A DNA stretch of 35,816 nucleotides from Flavobacterium sp. J27 (GTDB lineage: Bacteria > Bacteroidota > Bacteroidia > Flavobacteriales > Flavobacteriaceae). The notes below the pieces were generated by a model. That model saw nothing but the letters and a program-made list of their open reading frames with translations, was not told where the DNA came from and did not search any database. The first letter of the stretch is position 1. Every line of letters starts with the position of its first letter. Positions 24,286-32,961 of the stretch are shown here, piece after piece. The position numbers and the translations under genes were made by a program. The stretch spans positions 1 through 35,816 of the forward strand of contig NZ_PJQW01000019.1 in the NCBI RefSeq assembly GCF_004303025.1. Direction: 5' to 3'.

Positions 24286-25461
24286 ATGAAAAAAGTTGTT
24301 ATAGTTGCTGCAGTAAGAACACCTATTGGTAGCTTTATGGGCGCTTTATCTTCAGTACCTGCTACAAAATTAGGAGCAATTGCTATAAAAGGAGCCTTAA
24401 ATAAAATCAATTTAGACCCAAAAGAAGTAGATGAAGTATTAATGGGTAATGTGGTTCAAGCTGGAAACGGTCAAGCTCCAGCAAGACAAGCAGCTATTTA
24501 TGCTGGTATTCCTGACACTGTTCCTTGTACAACTGTGAACAAAGTATGTGCTAGCGGAATGAAAGCCGTAATGCAAGGCGCACAAGCTATTATGTGTGGT
24601 GATGCTGAAGTAGTTGTTGCAGGAGGAATGGAAAACATGAGTTTGATTCCCCATTATGTTCACATGAGAAATGGTGTAAAGTTTGGTCCTACTAGTTTAG
24701 TTGATGGAATGCAAAAAGATGGGCTTACTGATGCGTATGACAATAATGCGATGGGAGTTTGTGCAGATTTATGCGCTACAGAACACAATATTTCAAGAGA
24801 AGCACAAGATAATTTTGCTATTCAATCTTATCAAAGATCAGCTGCAGCTTGGGATGCAGGAAAATTTGATTCCGAAATTATATCTGTCGAAGTTCCCCAA
24901 AGACGTGGTGATGCTATAATCGTTTCAAAAGATGAAGAATATACTAATGTAAAATTAGAAAAAATTCCTGCTTTAGCAGCTGTGTTCACAAAAGAAGGAA
25001 CTGTTACTGCCGCTAATGCTTCTACGATTAATGATGGTGCAGCTGCTTTAGTTTTAATGAGCGAAGAAAAAGCAAATGCACTAGGATTAAAACCACTTGC
25101 CTACATTAAATCTTATGCTGATGCAGCACAAGAGCCAAAATGGTTTACAACCGCTCCTGCAAAAGCACTTCCTATTGCTTTAAACAAAGCAGGTGTATCT
25201 ATTGACGCTATTGATTATTTTGAATTCAATGAAGCTTTCTCTGTAGTCGGATTAGCTAATGCAAAAATTTTAGGTTTAAAAGAAGATAAAATCAATGTAA
25301 ATGGTGGTGCTGTATCTTTAGGCCATCCTTTAGGGTGTTCTGGAGCTAGAATTATTGTAACACTTATTAATGTTCTAGAGCAAAACAATGCAAAATTAGG
25401 TGCAGCAGCAATTTGTAATGGAGGTGGTGGCGCTTCAGCTATAGTAATTGAAAGAGCATAA
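24286..25461 (+). CDS. acetyl-CoA C-acetyltransferase (thiolase)
   Basis: 391 residues, the standard thiolase length. It condenses two acetyl-CoA to acetoacetyl-CoA or runs the reverse cleavage in fatty-acid/ketone degradation, in the cytoplasm. The nucleophile Cys88 lies in VNKVCASGMKA, His347 in SLGHPLGCSGAR and the acid/base Cys377 in AICNGGGGAS. The N-terminal RTPIGSFMGAL and the central NASTINDGAAALVLMSEE are also typical. The short-chain biosynthetic/degradative (AtoB/PhaA-like) type fits better than the long-chain FadA type because of the compact loop region, but the direction cannot be told from sequence. It begins the conserved chromosomal part of the window and is followed by a 15-base-pair hairpin. 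Confidence 0.93.
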   Translation: MKKVVIVAAVRTPIGSFMGALSSVPATKLGAIAIKGALNKINLDPKEVDEVLMGNVVQAGNGQAPARQAAIYAGIPDTVPCTTVNKVCASGMKAVMQGAQAIMCGDAEVVVAGGMENMSLIPHYVHMRNGVKFGPTSLVDGMQKDGLTDAYDNNAMGVCADLCATEHNISREAQDNFAIQSYQRSAAAWDAGKFDSEIISVEVPQRRGDAIIVSKDEEYTNVKLEKIPALAAVFTKEGTVTAANASTINDGAAALVLMSEEKANALGLKPLAYIKSYADAAQEPKWFTTAPAKALPIALNKAGVSIDAIDYFEFNEAFSVVGLANAKILGLKEDKINVNGGAVSLGHPLGCSGARIIVTLINVLEQNNAKLGAAAICNGGGGASAIVIERA

Positions 25462-25475
25462 TAAATAAAATTATG

Positions 25476-25517
25476 AATTATGGGTTAGGAATTGTAGTTT
25501 TGTCCTAACTCATAATT
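25476..25517 (+). terminator. long hairpin after the thiolase gene
   Basis: AATTATGGGTTAGGA (25476-25490) pairs with TCCTAACTCATAATT (25503-25517) over 15 positions with a single G-T wobble and a 12-base loop. There is no T run after it, so it may be a rho-independent-like stop, an RNA-stabilising structure, or a small repeat. Confidence 0.55.
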
Positions 25518-25539
25518 TACCTTTATCTAGTAACAAACA

Positions 25540-26301
25540 ATGTTTGGAATTTGCAATCTTGCCATTATACCTCTTAGATTAGAGCCTTCCGACAGAAGCG
25601 AACAAGTTTCTCAATTACTTTTTGGAGAACATTTTAAGATTTTAGAAAAACATGAAAAGTGGACTCAAATAGAAACAGCATTTGACAATTATATTGGTTG
25701 GATAGATAACAAACAATATCAAAGCATTAAAGAAGAACAATATCTTGTTTTAGAAGAATCTCCGATAGTTTTAAACGGTGATTTGATCGAATATATTTCA
25801 ACTCCTAGTAATCAATTACTCCCTATTCCTCTTGGAAGCAGTTTGTCTTTTTTAGATAATGAACAAATTAATATTTCCAATTATATTTTTGAAGGAATAA
25901 AAGTTTGTGGTATAAAAGCAAAATCAAATCTAATTAAAACAGCTTATATGTATCTAAATACGCCTTATTTGTGGGGCGGAAAAACTCCATTTGGAATCGA
26001 TTGTTCTGGATTTACTCAAATGGTATACAAAATAAATGGTTATAAAATTTTAAGAGATGCTTCACAACAGGCTACTCAAGGAGAAGCATTGAGTTTTATT
26101 GAAGAAAGTGAACCAGGCGACTTAGCCTTTTTTGACAATGAAGAAGGCAACATTATTCATGTTGGTATTATAATGGAAGACAATTACATTATACATGCAT
26201 CTGGAAAAGTTAGAATCGACCGATTGGATCATTTAGGAATTTATAATGCAGAAACTAATAGACACACTCATAAACTACGCGTTATAAAGAAAATAATATA
26301 G
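25540..26301 (+). CDS. SH3b and NlpC/P60 (C40) cell-wall peptidase
   Basis: 253 residues. N-terminal SH3-like part (about 1-110, FGICNLAIIPLRLEPSDRSE, WTQIETAFDNYIGWI) followed by an NlpC/P60 domain (about 125-253). The catalytic Cys155 lies in GIDCSGF, His207 in IIHVGI and the third polar residue His219 in IHASG; LWGGKTPFG precedes the Cys as usual. Such enzymes cut the gamma-D-Glu-diaminopimelate bond in peptide stems and act in recycling or remodelling. There is no evident signal peptide, so it may act on imported muropeptides in the cytoplasm, as known for several flavobacterial-type relatives of YkfC. A strong terminator follows. Confidence 0.9.
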   Translation: MFGICNLAIIPLRLEPSDRSEQVSQLLFGEHFKILEKHEKWTQIETAFDNYIGWIDNKQYQSIKEEQYLVLEESPIVLNGDLIEYISTPSNQLLPIPLGSSLSFLDNEQINISNYIFEGIKVCGIKAKSNLIKTAYMYLNTPYLWGGKTPFGIDCSGFTQMVYKINGYKILRDASQQATQGEALSFIEESEPGDLAFFDNEEGNIIHVGIIMEDNYIIHASGKVRIDRLDHLGIYNAETNRHTHKLRVIKKII

Positions 26302-26309
26302 TTATATAA

Positions 26310-26341
26310 AAAAAGACCTCAATTTTAGAGGTCTTTTTTTT
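26310..26341 (+). terminator. intrinsic terminator between convergent genes
   Basis: AAAAAGACCTC pairs with GAGGTCTTTTT around loop AATTTTA; runs of T follow on the plus strand and A precede, so it can work in both directions, for the peptidase gene (plus) and the TPR gene (minus). Confidence 0.9.
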
Positions 26342-26370
26342 ATTATTTTTCTTAAGAGTAACAACTAAAA

Positions 26371-27477
26371 TTAATTAATAGTAGCGGCTTTATCTTTCAT
26401 ATCTAAAATCTCATATGCAGAACGCAATAAAATTCTAGTATTATTATCGTCTGATTTTAATTGATATGCTTTTTCTAAAAATGGTAATGCTGCTTTGAAA
26501 GTTTTCTTTCTTTTCTCCATTAATTCATCATATTTAGCCTTATCAGCAACATTTTTATTGATTTCGTCAACCAATTTACTATCGTCTTTTAAATAGTCAT
26601 ACCCTAAAGTAAAATTCATCTGAAATTCTGCATTAATTAATTCAGGGTCACTTGCATTTAAAGCTTTTGCTTCTTGTAGTGCCTTTTTTGTCTTTTCGTA
26701 GTTTTTATTTTGTAAAGCTAACAAAGCTAACATCTTATAAACTTCTGGTTTTTTTTCAGACATTTTTTCTTCTCTAGGATTAGATGCGAAACCTAACTGT
26801 ATTTGTTTATCTCTATCTTCTTTACTAGGGTATAAAATTTCTTCACCAGTAGTTTTTGGAACAGCATAGTATTTAACTCCTTTTTTCAAATAATCACTAT
26901 CTTTTAAATCCTCATAAAATTTTTCAGCTAAAAGATAATCTTGAGCTTGTACAGCTAATTCAGCAGAATTATTAAGAGCAACTCCCTCATTCTTAGGATC
27001 AAAAACATATAAATGATGAAACATTAAAGAAGCTTCTCTATAACTTGCCTCTTGAAAAAGTTTTGAAGCAGAACCATATAAAAAGTCTCTAAATTCATTT
27101 TTTTCTTTTAACAATTCATCAGAAAATATTTTTTTTCCTGTTTTTTCTTCAAAGGCTATCGTCTTATCTAAAACCAATCCATATTCTGCTAAAAAATCAG
27201 GGTGTAATAATTTTGATTTATCTTGTAAGGTAGCACTTGCTCCTTTAGCTTCATACTCAAGCGCAGGATAGATTGTCTTGAATAACTTAGCATACACTTT
27301 GTCTGACTCAGAAGTAGCTACTGTATTTAATTTATCAGACGCTTCTTTATAAGCTTTTAAATCTTCACTAGAAATTTCAGTTTTGTTGTAAATCTTTTTC
27401 AATACTTTCAATTCGTCTTTTTGTCCAAAAACTGTCATTGAAATTAGGGCAACAACACCCAAAAATAATCTTTTCAT
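26371..27477 (-). CDS. secreted tetratricopeptide-repeat protein
   Basis: 368 residues with signal peptide MKRLFLGVVALISMTVFGQ, so exported. The mature chain is helical with TPR-like units: ASYREASLMFHHLYVFDPKN, ALNNSAELAVQAQDYLLAEKFYEDL, EVYKMLALLALQNKNYEKTKKALQEAKALNASD, and AALPFLEKAYQLKSDDNNTRILLRSAYEIL near the end. The gene lies 70 bases downstream of gyrA on the same strand, an arrangement I associate with flavobacterial chromosomes. TPR units mediate protein binding; the partner and role are unknown. No catalytic motif is seen. Confidence 0.8.
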   Translation of the reverse strand: MKRLFLGVVALISMTVFGQKDELKVLKKIYNKTEISSEDLKAYKEASDKLNTVATSESDKVYAKLFKTIYPALEYEAKGASATLQDKSKLLHPDFLAEYGLVLDKTIAFEEKTGKKIFSDELLKEKNEFRDFLYGSASKLFQEASYREASLMFHHLYVFDPKNEGVALNNSAELAVQAQDYLLAEKFYEDLKDSDYLKKGVKYYAVPKTTGEEILYPSKEDRDKQIQLGFASNPREEKMSEKKPEVYKMLALLALQNKNYEKTKKALQEAKALNASDPELINAEFQMNFTLGYDYLKDDSKLVDEINKNVADKAKYDELMEKRKKTFKAALPFLEKAYQLKSDDNNTRILLRSAYEILDMKDKAATIN

Positions 27478-27514
27478 TTTGTAATCTTTTTTTTATAGTT
27501 TAATTATTCAATAC

Positions 27515-27540
27515 AAAGCCCAAAATTAATTTTGGGCTTT
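27515..27540 (-). terminator. hairpin between gyrA and the TPR gene
   Basis: AAAGCCCAAAA-TTAA-TTTTGGGCTTT is a perfect 11-base-pair inverted repeat, 8 bases after the gyrA stop. The T run is better on the plus strand than on the minus strand, so termination of gyrA may be partial. Confidence 0.55.
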
Positions 27541-27547
27541 ATTTTTT

Positions 27548-30088
27548 TTATTCGTTTCCTTCGTTGTTTGACTCAAAATCTGTACCAGAATTTTCAGATT
27601 CTTCACCTTCCAAGCCTGTTTCTTCTTCTCTTAAAACTTTGGTTACAGCTGCAATAGAATCATTACCTTTCAAGTTAATTAATCTGACACCTTGTGTAGC
27701 TCTACCCATAACACGTAAATCAGATATTTCCATTCTAATGGTTAAACCTGATTTATTAATAATCATTAAATCATCTTCATCTGTTACAGCATTAATAGCT
27801 ATAAGCGCTCCTGTTTTTTCTGTAATATTTAATGTTTTAACTCCTTTTCCACCACGATTTGTAATTCTGTATACATCCTCTCCATCTTCATCAACTAATT
27901 TAGTACGTTTTCCATAACCATTTTCGGTAACAACTAAAATCTGTGAATCATTAATATGAGCTTGATCAATGGATACCATACCAATTACCTCATCTTTCTC
28001 GTCTGCTAAAGTTATTCCTCTTACTCCAGAAGCTGTTCTACCCATAGGACGTGTTTTACTTTCTTCAAAACGAACTAATTTACCTGATTTCACAGCCACT
28101 AAAACCTGACTATTTCCTGTAGTTAATTTAGCTTCTAGTAATTCATCGTCCTCTTTAATCGTAATGGCATTAATTCCATTTTGACGTGGTCTAGAATATT
28201 GTTCTAAAGGTGTTTTCTTTACCTGACCTTTTTTGGTAGCCATAATAACATAATGACTATTTATATACTCTTCATCTTTTAAATCTTGAGTACAAATGAA
28301 AGCTTTTACCTTATCATCTGGTTCAATATTAATTAAATTTTGAATAGCTCTTCCTTTACTCGCTTTTGTTCCTTCAGGGATTTCAAATACACGCATCCAG
28401 AAACATTTTCCTTTTTGAGTAAAATACATTAAATATTGATGGTTTGTAGCTACAAATAAATGCTCTAAGAAGTCTTGATCTCTTGTAGCGGCGCTTTTTT
28501 GGCCTACTCCACCTCTATTTTGTGTTTTGTATTCCGTTAAAGAAGTACGTTTGATATACCCTGCATGAGAAATAGTAACCACAACTTGTTCATCAGCGAT
28601 TAAATCTTCAATACTAACATCACCACCAGAATACTCAATAACAGAACGTCTTTCATCACCATATTTCTCCTTCATTTCGGTTAATTCGGTTTTAATAAGC
28701 TCCATTCTCAAGTCTTTACTTGCTAATAATTCTTTTAAACCATTAATTAATTTCATGATTTCTTCATATTCCGCTCTTAATTTATCTTGCTCTAGTCCTG
28801 TTAACTGACGCAAACGCATTTCAACAATAGCGCGCGCTTGAATTTCAGTTAATTTGAAACGATCAATTAATTTCGTTCTAGCTTCTTCACCGTCTTTAGA
28901 CGAACGGATTAATGCGATTACTTCATCAATATTATCAGAAGCAATAATTAATCCTTCTAAAATATGTGCTCTTTCTTCTGCTTTTCTTAATTCATATTGC
29001 GCTCTTCTAATAACTACTTCATGTCTATGTTCAACGAAATAATGAATTAAATCTTTTAAATTTAATAATTCTGGCCTTCCGTTTACTAAAGCAATATTAT
29101 TTACACTAAATGAAGATTGAAGTTGTGTGTATTTAAATAAGGTATTTAATACGACATTCGGAACTGCATCTCTTTTTAATTCATAAACAATACGCATTCC
29201 ATTTCTATCCGATTCATCTCGAATAGCCGAAATTCCTTCAATTTTCTTTTCGTTTACCAAGTCCGCTGTCTTTTTAATCATGTCAGCTTTATTCACTTGG
29301 TAAGGAATCTCTGTTACAATTATAGCTTCTCTATTATTTGATTCTTCAAAATTAGCTTTGGCACGCATAACAATTCGACCTCTACCAGTTTTAAAAGCTT
29401 CTCTAACTCCTTCATAACCATATATTACACCTCCTGTTGGGAAATCAGGAGCTTTTACATATTGCATTAATTCGTCTACCTCTATAGCATTATTATCAAT
29501 GTAAGCTAAAGTTCCATCGATTACTTCAGTTATATTATGTGGAGGCATATTGGTTGCCATACCAACAGCAATTCCTGAAGCTCCATTTATTAATAAGGTA
29601 GGTACTTTTGTAGGTAACACTTTTGGTTCTTCCAAAGAATCGTCAAAGTTCAATTGAAAATCTACCGTTTCTTTTTCAATATCTGCCAACATGTCTTCTG
29701 ATATCTTGCGCATCCTTGCTTCAGTATAACGCATTGCTGCAGGACTGTCACCATCTACCGAACCAAAGTTACCCTGGCCATCAACCATTAAATATCTTAA
29801 ACTCCATTCCTGAGCCATACGTACCATGGCGTCATATACAGATGTATCTCCATGAGGGTGGTACTTACCTAATACTTCTCCTACAATCCTTGCAGATTTT
29901 TTATAAGCACTATTTGACCTAATTCCTAATTCATGCATACCAAACAATACTCTTCGATGTACAGGTTTTAAACCATCTCTAACATCTGGAAGTGCTCTTG
30001 ATACAATAACTGACATCGAATAATCAATGTAAGCTGATTTCATTTCATCTTCAATGTTAATAGGAATTAATTTTTCTCCTTCAGACAT
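27548..30088 (-). CDS. gyrA: DNA gyrase subunit A
   Basis: 846 residues. Gyrase A breaks and rejoins DNA and with GyrB introduces negative supercoils in the nucleoid. The N-terminal winged-helix/tower part has DVRDGLKPVHRRVLFGM, the quinolone region HPHGDTSVYDAMVRMAQ (Thr82, Ser83, Asp86) and the catalytic Tyr121 in AAMRYTEARM. The C-terminal part is a six-blade pinwheel with repeated strands such as VVTISHAGYIKRTSLTEYKTQ, NRGGVGQKSAA (GyrA-box-like), KKGQVKKTPLEQYSR and NGYGKRTKLVDEDGEDVYR. The tail is acidic. Thr82 is, to my knowledge, the wild-type residue in flavobacteria, so no resistance change is indicated. The full set of C-terminal blades favours GyrA over ParC. It is divergent from clpC. 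Confidence 0.97.
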   Translation of the reverse strand: MSEGEKLIPINIEDEMKSAYIDYSMSVIVSRALPDVRDGLKPVHRRVLFGMHELGIRSNSAYKKSARIVGEVLGKYHPHGDTSVYDAMVRMAQEWSLRYLMVDGQGNFGSVDGDSPAAMRYTEARMRKISEDMLADIEKETVDFQLNFDDSLEEPKVLPTKVPTLLINGASGIAVGMATNMPPHNITEVIDGTLAYIDNNAIEVDELMQYVKAPDFPTGGVIYGYEGVREAFKTGRGRIVMRAKANFEESNNREAIIVTEIPYQVNKADMIKKTADLVNEKKIEGISAIRDESDRNGMRIVYELKRDAVPNVVLNTLFKYTQLQSSFSVNNIALVNGRPELLNLKDLIHYFVEHRHEVVIRRAQYELRKAEERAHILEGLIIASDNIDEVIALIRSSKDGEEARTKLIDRFKLTEIQARAIVEMRLRQLTGLEQDKLRAEYEEIMKLINGLKELLASKDLRMELIKTELTEMKEKYGDERRSVIEYSGGDVSIEDLIADEQVVVTISHAGYIKRTSLTEYKTQNRGGVGQKSAATRDQDFLEHLFVATNHQYLMYFTQKGKCFWMRVFEIPEGTKASKGRAIQNLINIEPDDKVKAFICTQDLKDEEYINSHYVIMATKKGQVKKTPLEQYSRPRQNGINAITIKEDDELLEAKLTTGNSQVLVAVKSGKLVRFEESKTRPMGRTASGVRGITLADEKDEVIGMVSIDQAHINDSQILVVTENGYGKRTKLVDEDGEDVYRITNRGGKGVKTLNITEKTGALIAINAVTDEDDLMIINKSGLTIRMEISDLRVMGRATQGVRLINLKGNDSIAAVTKVLREEETGLEGEESENSGTDFESNNEGNE

Positions 30089-30290
30089 AAGTATTTATAT
30101 TAAAATTATATTTTTTCTTTAACGCGCCAATATACGGCTTTTTAGCATTTTTATTTGTCTTTTAAAAGATTAATTTAAATGATTTATTAACAATCTATTC
30201 TTAAAAAAACATGTCAAATGAACTGACAAGAATTTTTTTTTATCGTTTTTTTTTTGTCAATTAGCTATAGATTCTATAAAAGGCATATTT

Positions 30291-30322
30291 TTTGCTTATT
30301 AGTTGATATCTTAGTATATTTA
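30291..30322 (+). promoter_or_regulatory. candidate clpC promoter
   Basis: TTTG (30291-30294) and TATATTTA (30315-30322, one mismatch to TAnnTTTG) are separated by 20 bases and end 20 bases before the clpC start. An imperfect operator-like TGTCA-N7-TGACA lies further up in the same intergenic region. Confidence 0.45.
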
Positions 30323-30342
30323 CATTTACAATTTTCTATTAT

Positions 30343-32889
30343 ATGGACGATAATTTTTCACCAAGGGTTAAAGATGTTATTTCTTTCAGTAAAGAAGAAG
30401 CCTTACGATTAGGGCATGATTTTATTGGTACGGAACATCTTATACTTGGTTTACTTAGAGAAGGACAAGGAAAAGCAATGGCTATCTTAAATAATCTTGC
30501 AGTAGATTTTGATTATCTGAGAAAAAAAGTTGAAGTATTAAGTCCTGCTAGTTCTGTATCTGCCCAAAACAATGACAAAAAGAACCTACATCTTACTCGC
30601 CAAGCAGAAAGAGCTTTAAAAACTACTTTTCTAGAAGCCAAGTTATACAATAGTGCAACAATTAGTACAGCACATTTATTGTTGTGCATTTTACGTAATG
30701 AAAATGACCCTACAACAAAACTTTTAAACAAATTAAAACTAGATTATGAATTGATTAAAGATCAATATACAGCTATGATAACAAACGAAAATGATTATTC
30801 TGAAGACTTACCTAAAGCAGAATTCAATGATGAATCTGGTCAAGAGGAAAGTGCAAGAGATAGTGGCTTTAATAGCCCTTCTTCTGGAAACAAAACAAAC
30901 AAGAAATCTAAAACTCCTGTTCTAGATAACTTTGGTCGTGATTTAACTGAAATGGCCGAAGAAGGGAAACTTGACCCAGTTGTAGGAAGAGAAAAAGAAA
31001 TTGAAAGAGTTTCGCAAATTTTAAGTAGAAGAAAGAAAAACAATCCACTTTTAATTGGTGAACCTGGTGTAGGAAAATCTGCTATTGCAGAAGGTTTAGC
31101 CCTACGAATTGTTAAGAAAAAAGTATCCCGTATTTTATTTAATAAAAGAGTCGTAACACTTGACTTAGCCAGTTTAGTTGCTGGAACAAAATACCGAGGT
31201 CAGTTTGAAGAAAGAATGAAAGCGGTAATGAATGAATTAGAAAAGAATGATGATATTATTCTTTTTATAGATGAAATTCATACCATTGTAGGTGCTGGTG
31301 GCGCAACAGGTTCTTTAGATGCTTCAAACATGTTCAAACCAGCTTTAGCAAGAGGAGAAATTCAATGTGTAGGTGCAACTACTTTGGACGAATATCGTCA
31401 ATACATTGAAAAAGATGGTGCCTTAGAAAGACGTTTTCAAAAGGTAATTGTGGAACCAACTTCTGTTGAAGAAACAATTACTATCTTAAACAACATTAAA
31501 GGCAAATATGAAGATCATCACAATGTAACTTACACCAATGAAGCTGTGGAAGCTTGTGTTAAGTTAACCAATCGATACATGACTGATCGCTTTTTACCAG
31601 ACAAAGCTATTGATGCTTTGGATGAAGCTGGATCACGAGTTCATATTGTAAATATTGATGTTCCAAAACAAATTCTTGAATTAGAAAAACAATTAGAAGA
31701 TGTTAGAGAACTAAAAAATACAGTTGTTAAAAAACAAAAGTATGAAGAAGCGGCTAAATTAAGAGATGATGAGAAAAGAATTGAGAAAGAATTAGCCATC
31801 GCTCAAGAACAATGGGAAGAAGACGCAAAAAATAATCGCGTGACGGTTACGGAAGACAATGTGGCAGATGTTATTTCTATGATGACAGGAATCCCTGTAA
31901 ATAGAATAGCACAAACCGAGAGCAATAAATTAGCTAAACTTCCAGAATTAATAAAAGGAAAAGTAATTGGCCAAAATGAGGCCGTTGAGAAAATTGCCAA
32001 AGCGATTCAAAGAAACAGAGCTGGGTTAAAAGACCCTAATAAACCGATTGGTTCATTTATCTTTTTAGGACAAACTGGTGTAGGTAAAACACAATTAGCT
32101 AAAGTTTTAGCAAAAGAACTTTTTGATTCCGAAGATGCTTTAATCCGTATAGACATGAGTGAATATATGGAAAAATTTGCCATCTCTAGATTAGTAGGTG
32201 CTCCTCCGGGATATGTTGGGTATGAAGAAGGAGGACAATTAACTGAAAAAGTACGTAGAAAACCATATTGTGTAGTACTTTTAGATGAAATTGAAAAAGC
32301 ACATCCTGATGTGTTTAATATGATGCTTCAAGTATTAGATGATGGCCATTTAACAGATAGCCTTGGTAGAAAAATAGATTTTAGAAATACTATCATTATC
32401 ATGACTTCAAATGTAGGTGCGCGTCAATTGAAAGATTTTGGTCAAGGTGTAGGCTTTGGTACTTCTGCAAAAACATCTCAAGCAGACGAACACTCAAAAG
32501 GAATTATTGAAAATGCATTGAAAAAAGCATTTGCTCCAGAATTTTTAAATCGTATTGATGATGTTATTGTGTTCAATGCTTTAGAAAAAGCAGATATCGA
32601 TTTAATTATTGATATTGAAATGGATAAATTATACTTACGAATTAAAGATTTAGGATATGATTTAAAACTTTCTGAAAAAGCAAAAGATTATATTGCTGAT
32701 AAAGGTTTTGACAAGCAATTTGGAGCTAGACCTTTAAAAAGAGCAATTCAAAAATATGTTGAGGATGCTCTAGCCGAAGAAATTATAACCTCAAAAATAC
32801 ATGAGGGAGATCAAATTTTTATGGACTTAGATGAGACGAATAACGAACTCACCATAAAAATCAACAAACCAGAAAAACCTACTAAATAG
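30343..32889 (+). CDS. clpC: ATP-dependent Clp protease ATP-binding subunit ClpC
   Basis: 848 residues. An AAA+ unfoldase that feeds substrates to ClpP in the cytoplasm. Two Clp-N repeats (about 1-145: FSKEEALRLGHDFIGTEHLI, then TISTAHLLLCILRNE), AAA-1 with Walker A GEPGVGKS (239-246) and Walker B ILFIDEIHT, a UVR/middle-domain segment (KYEEAAKLRDDEKRIEKEL), and AAA-2 with Walker A GQTGVGKT (about 576-583) and VVLLDEIEKAHPDVFN. The UVR-containing middle domain of ClpC type rather than the long ClpB coiled coil separates it from ClpB. The C-terminal D2-small domain is complete. It is transcribed away from gyrA, and a terminator overlaps its stop codon. Confidence 0.97.
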   Translation: MDDNFSPRVKDVISFSKEEALRLGHDFIGTEHLILGLLREGQGKAMAILNNLAVDFDYLRKKVEVLSPASSVSAQNNDKKNLHLTRQAERALKTTFLEAKLYNSATISTAHLLLCILRNENDPTTKLLNKLKLDYELIKDQYTAMITNENDYSEDLPKAEFNDESGQEESARDSGFNSPSSGNKTNKKSKTPVLDNFGRDLTEMAEEGKLDPVVGREKEIERVSQILSRRKKNNPLLIGEPGVGKSAIAEGLALRIVKKKVSRILFNKRVVTLDLASLVAGTKYRGQFEERMKAVMNELEKNDDIILFIDEIHTIVGAGGATGSLDASNMFKPALARGEIQCVGATTLDEYRQYIEKDGALERRFQKVIVEPTSVEETITILNNIKGKYEDHHNVTYTNEAVEACVKLTNRYMTDRFLPDKAIDALDEAGSRVHIVNIDVPKQILELEKQLEDVRELKNTVVKKQKYEEAAKLRDDEKRIEKELAIAQEQWEEDAKNNRVTVTEDNVADVISMMTGIPVNRIAQTESNKLAKLPELIKGKVIGQNEAVEKIAKAIQRNRAGLKDPNKPIGSFIFLGQTGVGKTQLAKVLAKELFDSEDALIRIDMSEYMEKFAISRLVGAPPGYVGYEEGGQLTEKVRRKPYCVVLLDEIEKAHPDVFNMMLQVLDDGHLTDSLGRKIDFRNTIIIMTSNVGARQLKDFGQGVGFGTSAKTSQADEHSKGIIENALKKAFAPEFLNRIDDVIVFNALEKADIDLIIDIEMDKLYLRIKDLGYDLKLSEKAKDYIADKGFDKQFGARPLKRAIQKYVEDALAEEIITSKIHEGDQIFMDLDETNNELTIKINKPEKPTK

Positions 32890-32902
32890 TAGGTTTTTTT
32901 TT
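32874..32902 (+). terminator. clpC terminator overlapping the stop codon
   Basis: AAAACCTACTA / TAGTAGGTTTT forms an inverted repeat that includes the clpC stop and is followed by a run of T. Confidence 0.85.
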
Positions 32903-32961
32903 AGCATCAAAAAATTATAATTAAAAAAAAAATACTACTTTAGAAATAAATTAAATAGATA

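Noticed and set aside
29879..29927. Quinolone-resistance change in GyrA
   Set aside because: Thr82 and Asp86 are, as far as I know, the normal flavobacterial residues.
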